This document shows, piece by piece, positions 6,238 through 10,295 of a stretch of 10,295 nucleotides of DNA. Where the stretch lies: NCBI GenBank assembly GCA_026770585.1, contig MU646637.1, positions 318,473-328,767 of the forward strand. Reading direction: 5' to 3'. The DNA comes from Baffinella frigidus. Taxonomy: Eukaryota; Cryptophyceae; Cryptomonadales; Baffinellaceae. The position numbers were made by a program, and so were the translations under genes. Numbering within the stretch: position 1 is the first letter of the stretch; every line of letters begins with the position of its first letter. The notes beneath the pieces are model-generated. The model saw only the letters and a program-made list of their open reading frames with translations. It was not told the DNA's origin and did not search any database.

Positions 6238-6575
6238 CCTTAGACCCTTTAGTGCCACTTATTGACACTTATTGACTTTATTCGAAAGTGAAATGCACGG
6301 CGCAGAAATGAGGCGAGCTTAGACTTTAGGTCCTTTAGGTTTTAAATGCTCCCAACATATGCCAACGACTCGTTCAGGGGCTTTGAGCCATTTTGGTGCG
6401 GGATTTCAAAAGTCAATTGGAAAACGGAATTCAAAAGTCAATTTTCAGAGGAAAGTCGGCTCCAAGAAAAAGGGGAACGTGATCGAATCGATCACGTTCC
6501 CTAACGTGATCGAATCGATCACGTTCCCTGATGCCCAGGTGTCACGTGACCGTGACAGGGTCACGTCGCAATCAC
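6238..6575 (+). repeat. Dispersed repeat F, copy interrupted by an insertion
   Basis: It matches the reverse complement of 5014-5195 except for about 125 bp at 6256-6380 and a second copy of the central palindrome (6473-6501 and 6503-6525). The inserted segment carries repeats E and D. F was therefore present first, and the E-D sequence entered it later. Confidence 0.85.
6256..6380. mobile_element. Nested insertion carrying repeats E and D
   Basis: The boundaries are defined by comparison with the uninterrupted F copy: TTAGTGC lies on the left and TTTGAGCCATTTTGG on the right. It holds E (6248-6322, overlapping the junction) and a reverse copy of D (6321-6370). The GTGC and GGGC flanks do not give a clear target-site duplication. 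It encodes nothing. Confidence 0.6.
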
Positions 6576-6638
6576 AATAAGTGTCAATAAGTGCGCCAAA
6601 AGTCATCAATTGGTCACGTGGCACGTGACGGTCACGTG
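6543..6638. promoter_or_regulatory. Cluster of four CACGTG (G-box/E-box) palindromes
   Basis: CACGTG occurs at 6543-6548, 6615-6620, 6622-6627 and 6633-6638, three of them within 24 bases. CACGTG is the known core of sites for bHLH and plant-type bZIP factors. The cluster is about 560 bases upstream of the start of the plus-strand RING gene. One CACGTG is also in the other F copy (5041-5046), so at least the first belongs to the repeat. Confidence 0.35.
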
Positions 6639-6735
6639 GCGCCCAAAAATGGGGCGGCTTCATGACCAAATTACTACACAAGTTTACAATAGACGAGACG
6701 GATCATCGATGTTTACTACACGAGTTGAATAATTA

Positions 6736-6791
6736 TCCACTGTTACTTCTTAAGTTAACAGAGGTTCCACTTTTGCTTTGAGACGTTCCAC
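6736..6791 (+). repeat. 56-bp direct repeat, first copy
   Basis: From TCCACTGTTACTTCTTAAG to TTTGAGACGTTCCAC. It is repeated at 6947-7002 with about one substitution. Between the copies lies the 24-bp perfect palindrome at 6835-6858. Confidence 0.9.
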
Positions 6792-6834
6792 TCTCGACTT
6801 TTGTCTCGGTGGGCCGCGCTCTTCCACACCCACC

Positions 6835-6858
6835 CACCCTACGAAGCTTCGTAGGGTG
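6835..6858. repeat. 24-bp perfect palindrome
   Basis: CACCCTACGAAG and its exact complement CTTCGTAGGGTG meet without a spacer around a HindIII-type AAGCTT centre. It lies midway between the two 56-bp direct repeats. Confidence 0.85.
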
Positions 6859-6946
6859 CGGCGGACGTCTCTGTGGCACAGCGTCTAGCGACGAGTTGTT
6901 TTTCTTCTCTTCGCCTTCTGTCTGGGCCGTCGAGAAGCAAGAGGAA

Positions 6947-7002
6947 TCCACTGTTACTTCTTAAGTTAACAGAGATTCCACTTTTGCTTTGAGACGTTCC
7001 AC
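6947..7002 (+). repeat. 56-bp direct repeat, second copy, flanked by 10-bp repeats
   Basis: This copy is bounded exactly by GCAAGAGGAA at 6937-6946 and again at 7003-7012. That is the pattern expected if the 56-bp copy had inserted with a 10-bp target-site duplication. The first copy at 6736 lacks such flanks. Confidence 0.85.
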
Positions 7003-7134
7003 GCAAGAGGAATTTCCAGAAAGAGGCGTTGGATGGGACGTGATGGACAAACGAGGACCCGTGATCAGGGTTTTAAAGTCATTTGTGTGTCGGGCACACC
7101 AGAACTTAAAAAGAAATTAGGCCTGTAAAATTAA

Positions 7135-7174
7135 CTTTCGCTCAGAGCGAAAGGCCGTTTTGACAAAACGGCCT
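7135..7174. promoter_or_regulatory. Two adjacent hairpins just upstream of the RING gene 2 start
   Basis: CTTTCGCTC and GAGCGAAAG (7135-7143 and 7145-7153) form a 9-bp stem around one base. AGGCCGTTTT and AAAACGGCCT (7152-7161 and 7165-7174) form a 10-bp stem around three bases. The second ends 20 bases before the ATG at 7195. If in the 5' leader they could affect translation; if not, they are paired palindromic sites. The minus-strand paralogue has no counterpart. Confidence 0.45.
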
Positions 7175-7194
7175 GAAAGGGCGTTATTCAGCAC

Positions 7195-8093
7195 ATGTCC
7201 CATGCTACGCTGAGCTCGTCGCTGGTCCTCGTCAACGACCAGATCCAGAGCCCTCCTCGGCCTGAAAGTTGCGAGGTTGACGAACTGGGGGTCGCTATAT
7301 GTATTTCACCCCCGGAGAACACGTCGGAAGAACCCCTCGGGTCGGACGAGGCTGGGGCGCGATCCCAGTGCCCTCCCGGGGATCCGGAGGGCGCGTCAGC
7401 GCCACCGAGCGTCGTCATAGACGTTCCCCCGACCGTCGTCCAGCTCGCGTTCAAGTGCAGCGACCTCGCTTCTCTCCTGCCGCGGCGCATCATGGGATCG
7501 TCCCTCGACGCGCGCCTGCCTTGGGGGAACGTGGGCGACGAGTGTGTTATCTGCCTGGGAGAGATGGCGGCGGACGAGGAGGTCTCCGACTTGCCGCCCT
7601 GCAACCACACGTACCTCCCCCCCCGCCCTCTCCCCCGGCACCCTGCCAACACGCCGCGGGGCCCTTCCGCCCGCCTCGCTTCTTTTCCCCGCACCTGCTG
7701 CATGGAGGCTGACGGCGTTCCCCGCAAGCAGGTTCCACCTGCAGTGCGCCGTCCACTGGCTCACGACCAACATCGAGGCGGTGAATCCCTCAACCCCCAA
7801 CCCTAAACCCTGACGCGTCAACCCCAACCCCTCAATCCTGAACCCTACACCCTACCCAGGGGCGGCCCGGTTGCTGCCCGGTCTGCAACGCCGAGATCCT
7901 CCACCCAGTCCTCAAGGAAGTCATCCCGCCGGTTGCTCCTCGGGGGTGCCGCGGCTTGTGCCTCCGCTTCTACGAATGGCAGCGGCCCACCGAACCGCTC
8001 TCTCCCTTGCACCGCAACGTCCTCATCATGATTGTCGTCTCCTGCCTCGTCACAATGATAGCCTTCTTCTCCATCACACATGCCGATTATTAA
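7195..8093 (+). CDS. Tail-anchored RING-H2 E3 ubiquitin ligase-like protein (three exons)
   Basis: I infer exons 7195-7610, 7732-7780 and 7860-8093, stop TAA, 232 residues. An in-frame TGA 19 bases upstream makes 7195 the first ATG. Both introns are GT-AG and match the position and phase of introns 1 and 2 of the minus-strand paralogue, whose exon 2 is also 49 bp. The RING-H2 ligands are C117, C120, C136, H138, H141, C144, C161 and C164, with W148 and the CPVC motif. Residues 1-115 are acidic and Ser/Pro-rich; about 165-205 is a linker with WQRP; about 209-226 (LIMIVVSCLVTMIAFFSI) is a membrane helix followed by six residues, giving a tail-anchored topology. RING-H2 domains bind E2 enzymes and promote ubiquitin transfer; the target is unknown. 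The C-terminal part after the RING differs from the paralogue far more than the N-terminal part does. The plain unspliced frame from 7195 runs to 7806 but breaks the finger after C-N-H. Confidence 0.8.
7611..7731 (+). other. RING gene 2 intron 1
   Basis: The donor is CACAC/GTACCT and the acceptor is CGCAAGCAG/GTTCC, 121 bp, GC-rich with C-runs. Removing it joins C-N-H-T to F-H-L-Q-C and so restores the third, fourth and fifth zinc-ligand spacing. The last 25 bases resemble the end of intron 1 in the paralogue. Confidence 0.8.
7781..7859 (+). other. RING gene 2 intron 2, telomere-like sequence
   Basis: The donor is GCG/GTGAAT and the acceptor is CCTACCCAG/GGG, 79 bp, phase 0. Almost all of it is degenerate C-strand telomere repeat (CCCTAAACCC, CCCCAACCCC, CCCTACACCC). 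ACCCTGACGCGTCAACC is shared with intron 2 of the paralogue. Removing it brings C-P-V-C to the proper distance from the rest of the RING. Confidence 0.8.
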
Positions 8094-8205
8094 TACAAAC
8101 ACGGCCGCCGTGTGTGCTACCCCAACGAAGCTGCGTTTGAGCAGGCCGTAGCAGAATGTCACGTGCTCTCATCCACTAGGGTGCAAAACATTGCGTATTG
8201 ACACC
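8094..8205. other. 3' flank of RING gene 2
   Basis: No gene is present. At about 8163-8195 the reverse complement carries TTTTGCACCCTAGTGGATGAGAGC, related to the phrase beside family A elements at 1333-1375 and 8530-8573. Confidence 0.5.
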
Positions 8206-8326
8206 TACAGGGGTGCCTAGCTCACAAGAAACTGCCTCCTCGTAGGACCCTACAGTAGGACTATGCCTAGGGGCATGTGGCAATCCTAGGGGGGTGGGGC
8301 TTTCTTGTGAGCGAGGTACCCCTGTA
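8206..8326. mobile_element. Family A foldback element, copy 4
   Basis: A 121-bp inverted repeat from TACAGGGGTGCCTAGCTCAC to GTGAGCGAGGTACCCCTGTA. The inner stem ends CTTGTGAGC, a variant also seen on the right end of the copy at 9174. It is the first of five full copies in 1.1 kb. Confidence 0.88.
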
Positions 8327-8371
8327 TTCCCACCATTTCCAAAAAAAGAGATCGCGTCCGGTCTAGGCACA

Positions 8372-8498
8372 TACAGGGGTACATGTACCTCGCTCATAAG
8401 AAACGTCCAGCCCCCTAGGATCACCATAGGGCCCTAGGCATAGGCCTACTGTAGGGTCCTATGGGGGGGCGGTTTCTTATGAGCGAGGTGCCCCTGTA
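8372..8498. mobile_element. Family A foldback element, copy 5
   Basis: A 127-bp element. The left arm reads TACAGGGGTACATGTACCTC, a 6-bp expansion (ACATGT) within the usual GGGGTACCTC. The right arm is the normal GAGCGAGGTGCCCCTGTA. Its right end is two bases from the 430-bp inverted duplication. Confidence 0.88.
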
Positions 8499-8573
8499 GC
8501 GGCGCGCGGTGGTGCGGTTCTGAGATTCTACACATGCTGAGCTCTCTTCCACTAGGGTGAATGCAACATTCAT

Positions 8574-8692
8574 TACAGGGGTACCTCGCTCACAAGAGAC
8601 CACCCACCCCTAGGATCCTACTGTAGGCCTATGCCTAGGGCCCTATGGTGGTCCTAGGGAGGGGGCGCTTTCTTATGAGCGAGGCACCCCTA
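8574..8692. mobile_element. Family A foldback element, copy 6
   Basis: The duplicate in inverse orientation of the copy at 1214-1332. It shares the missing CA at the family B junction and the diverged inner arm (GAGACCACCCACCCC). Confidence 0.88.
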
Positions 8693-8795
8693 TCCCTCAA
8701 GTGCCCAGTAGGCTCATACGCCCTACGGTAGGGCCCTAGGACCTGCCTATGACCTCTTGGCCGTCAAATTTGACTACCTGGGCACTTAAGGGATA
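8691..8795. mobile_element. Family B foldback element, copy 2
   Basis: The reverse-complement duplicate of 1111-1215 within the 430-bp block. Ends are TATCCCTCAAGTGCCC and GGGCACTTAAGGGATA. Confidence 0.82.
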
Positions 8796-8933
8796 CTGAT
8801 TTGCAACAACCGCTCGGCATGCCGCCATTTCCCGAGGGACCGCTTCCGCAGGCCACACAGCGGACTTCCAAGGCACTTTGAATAGCCCCCTAGTGAATAG
8901 TCCCTAGGCCCTACGGTAGGCAATACCGTACAT

Positions 8934-8997
8934 GTAGGGCACTATGATGGTCCTCTAGGGAAGGGGGGCGGTTTCTCATGCGCGAGGTACCCCTGTG
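8934..8997. mobile_element. Truncated family A element (right half)
   Basis: It starts near the centre (TAGGGCACTATGATGGTCC) and runs to CGCGAGGTACCCCTGTGA, so the final TA is altered. The left half is absent, replaced by the end of the 430-bp duplicated block. Confidence 0.7.
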
Positions 8998-9023
8998 ATG
9001 CTCTCGGGGCTGGAGAGGCGTGC

Positions 9024-9133
9024 TACAGGGGTACCTCGCTCATAAGAAACTGCCCCCCCCCTAGGACCACCATAGGGCCCTACTGTAGGGTCCTAGGGGG
9101 GGGTCAGTTTCTTATGAGCGAGGTACCCCTGTA
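9024..9133. mobile_element. Family A foldback element, copy 7 (most symmetrical)
   Basis: A 110-bp element with arms TACAGGGGTACCTCGCTCAT and ATGAGCGAGGTACCCCTGTA that are exact complements. It lacks the GGCATAGGCC centre of longer copies, so the two halves nearly meet. It may represent the cleanest form of the family. Confidence 0.92.
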
Positions 9134-9173
9134 TGGCAAAGACGCTCCGTCGCACTGCGCCAACCCGAAATCC

Positions 9174-9294
9174 TACAAGGGTACCTCACGCATAAGACCC
9201 CCCCCCCCCTAGGACCATACAGAAGGACCATGCCTAGGGCCCTACGGTGGTCCTAGGGGGGGGGGCGGTTTCTTGTGAGCGAGGTACCCCTGTA
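9174..9294. mobile_element. Family A foldback element, copy 8
   Basis: A 121-bp element. The left arm is damaged (TACAAGGGTACCTCACGCAT and a C-run) and the right arm is intact (GTGAGCGAGGTACCCCTGTA). The GGACCATGCCTAGGGCCC centre is retained. Confidence 0.88.
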
Positions 9295-9428
9295 ACCCCT
9301 ACCCGCCAACCCCATGCTTCGCAGTTAAGAGACTGGACTTTACTCACCCCACCACACGCCCGCCACGCATCCTCAGCATGGACCGATCGAGGCCACTCGA
9401 GACCACGCACACTCTACACCCTGCAACG

Positions 9429-9551
9429 ATCCCTTAAGTGGCCCACGATCCCTTAAGTGGCCAGCGGGTCAAAATTGACCCCCAAGAGGTCCTAGGCAGG
9501 TCCTAGGGCCCTACGGTAGGGCGCATGAGCCTACTGGGCACTTGAGGGATA
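9429..9551. mobile_element. Family B foldback element, copy 3
   Basis: The left end ATCCCTTAAGTGGCC occurs twice in tandem (9429-9443 and 9448-9462). The remainder matches copies 1 and 2, including AGGTCCTAGGGCCCTACGG, and ends GGGCACTTGAGGGATA. It ends four bases before the stop codon of the third gene. Confidence 0.8.
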
Positions 9552-9554
9552 CGA

Positions 9555-9691
9555 TCAGAAGCTAGGGAGGTCGGCAGGAGGGGCTGCTGCCGCTGCTCTG
9601 GGCTGATGTCCAGAGATGGGCGCGGGACTGGGCGCGTGCTGTGCTGGTGCGCCGTGGGCCTGGTTGGGGGTTGGGGGTTGAGGGGTCGGGG

Positions 9692-9733
<42 letters not shown>

Positions 9734-9741
9734 GGGGAGGG

Positions 9742-9773
<32 letters not shown>

Positions 9774-10295
9774 GACAGGGGTTGCTCGTACACTCTTGGA
9801 TCACAGATTTCTCGGCTCGAGAGCAATAATAAAGAAAAAGAAAAAGAAACAGGGGAATGAGGGACCTTGCTCGGGGTGGCGCGGGACGCGGGGTGCGGCT
9901 TCCCGGCAGCGAGCTTGACTGTCTGCGAGGCCTCTAGGTCCTGCATCTCCTTCATGGCCCTGTTGTAGGAGGGTGTGCACAGAAGTGAGCTACGAAAAAA
10001 GAACGAAAACCGGTCAAAACTTTTGTACCAGAGCCGTTTTCAACTTTTGTACAAACAGCGCGCTGTTTTTCGTACCAGAGCCGTTGAACGGCTCTGGCAC
10101 AAAAAGTCAACTTCTGCCATTTTCGTTGTTTCGGCGGCCGCCTTCTCTGCACATCGCTCGAGGGGTTAGGGTTGAGATGGCCGGAGGCTTGTTAGGAGGC
10201 TTGTTAGGACCCCTCTCCGATGTGAATTCGTTTCACGCATCGGGGAGGGACCAGATGCCCGGGAAGCCACCGCAGGGGTCGACCAGGATTCGGGT
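9555..10295 (-). CDS. Partial unknown gene, three inferred exons (5' end outside window)
   Basis: I infer exons 10295-10237, 9959-9866 and 9659-9555, stop TGA; the start lies beyond the right edge. The visible product is about 84 residues. The first exon reads TRILVDPCGGFPGIWSLPD. The second reads AMKEMQDLEASQTVKLAAGK plus a short Pro/Ser tail. The third is a Pro/Ala-rich, probably disordered end (AAAAAPPADLPSF). Both introns are GT-AG and the phases agree. I recognise no family. The first two exons look protein-like; the third is doubtful because its other frames are also open. Alternatively exon 2 continues unspliced through the CT-repeat to a stop at 9503. Family B copy 3 lies immediately beyond the stop. 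Confidence 0.4.
9660..9865 (-). other. Third gene, inferred last intron
   Basis: The donor is AAG/GTCCCT and the acceptor is CCAACCAG/GCC. In the sense strand it contains TTTCTTTTTCTTTATTATTG, then about 75 bases of CT dinucleotide, then CTCAACCCCCAACCCCCAACC up to the acceptor. The TTTTTCTTTATTA segment is nearly the same as one in intron 1 of the minus-strand RING gene. Confidence 0.4.
9696..9772. repeat. GA/CT dinucleotide microsatellite
   Basis: Two runs of GA are separated by GGGAGGGGGGGAGGGAGAGC. It would be transcribed as a pyrimidine tract in the minus-strand gene. Confidence 0.95.
9960..10236 (-). other. Third gene, inferred first visible intron, rich in palindromes
   Basis: The donor is GATGC/GTGAAA and the acceptor is CCTACAACAG/GGCC, 277 bp. 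It carries CTCAACCCTAACCCC (sense strand, 10161-10176), a 12-bp unit in tandem (10183-10206), a short imperfect hairpin at the donor (10217-10243), and the palindromic block at 10019-10107. Confidence 0.4.
10019..10107. repeat. Palindromic block with three copies of a 20-bp motif
   Basis: ACTTTTGTACCAGAGCCGTT-like sequence occurs at 10019-10038 and about 10066-10085 in direct orientation, and inverted at 10087-10107. The last two form a 23-bp palindrome (CCAGAGCCGTT arms, 10075-10097). AAACAGCGCGCTGTTT (10053-10068) is a second perfect palindrome between them. Confidence 0.8.

Larger units (their letters stand above)
8501..8930 (-). repeat. Right arm of 430-bp inverted duplication
   Basis: The reverse complement of 976-1405, the same length with no net indel. 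Both ends abut family A elements (8372-8498 and the half-element from 8934), whereas the left arm is not bounded so neatly. This suggests that family A ends were involved in moving or recombining the block. Confidence 0.92.

Noticed and set aside
6736-7002. Miniature LTR-type retroelement
   Set aside because: Only 56-bp direct repeats are present, without a duplication around the whole unit and without primer-binding or polypurine sites that I can recognise. I kept it as a repeat pair.
7188-7827. Long frames antisense and frame-shifted to the plus-strand RING gene
   Set aside because: They are shadows of GC-rich coding sequence; only the frame with CVIC...CNH is conserved between the paralogues.
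9503-9955. 150-residue minus-strand frame with a long SLSLSL stretch
   Set aside because: The central part is translated CT microsatellite. I prefer an intron there, although this unspliced reading cannot be excluded.
1-10295. tRNA, rRNA or CRISPR features
   Set aside because: I looked for T-arm-like motifs, regular spacer-repeat arrays and rRNA core motifs by eye and saw none that hold up.

Overview
This window looks like nuclear DNA of a unicellular eukaryote, most likely an alga or other protist. The evidence is spliced genes with GT-AG introns, abundant plant-type telomere-like repeats (TTTAGGG and the variants TTGAGGG, TTTGGGG, TGTAGGG) at interstitial positions, and many short foldback elements. 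I cannot fix the lineage from sequence alone; dinoflagellates, cryptophytes and green algae are all compatible. There are no bacterial operons, CRISPR arrays, tRNAs or rRNAs that I can see.

The main result is a pair of genes hidden by introns. A minus-strand gene (start 2915, stop 1546) and a plus-strand gene (start 7195, stop 8093) are paralogues. Splicing with matching phases rebuilds a complete RING-H2 zinc finger across two introns in each, followed by a hydrophobic C-terminal helix, so both look like small tail-anchored E3 ubiquitin ligases (233 and 232 residues). They are divergently arranged with about 4.3 kb between their start codons. A third, less certain minus-strand gene enters from the right edge (10295 to 9555) as three exons.

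Several introns of these genes carry, or consist largely of, degenerate telomeric repeat, always with the C-rich strand in the sense direction. The repeat therefore runs into the 3' splice site as a C-rich tract. This is the most unusual feature of the window.

The layout is roughly mirror-symmetric: telomere-like and minisatellite DNA with foldback elements (1-966); a 430-bp block (976-1405) whose reverse complement lies at 8501-8930; the minus-strand RING gene; an AT-richer centre full of palindromes, dispersed repeats and nested insertions (2916-7194); the plus-strand RING gene; a dense array of foldback elements (8206-9294); and the third gene. Three short inverted-repeat families are recognisable: A (TACAGGGG...CCCCTGTA, eight full copies and three fragments), B (TATCCCTTAAG...GGGATA, three copies) and C (TACCGGTAGAGCG..., one composite copy). 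None encodes a transposase here, so they would be non-autonomous.
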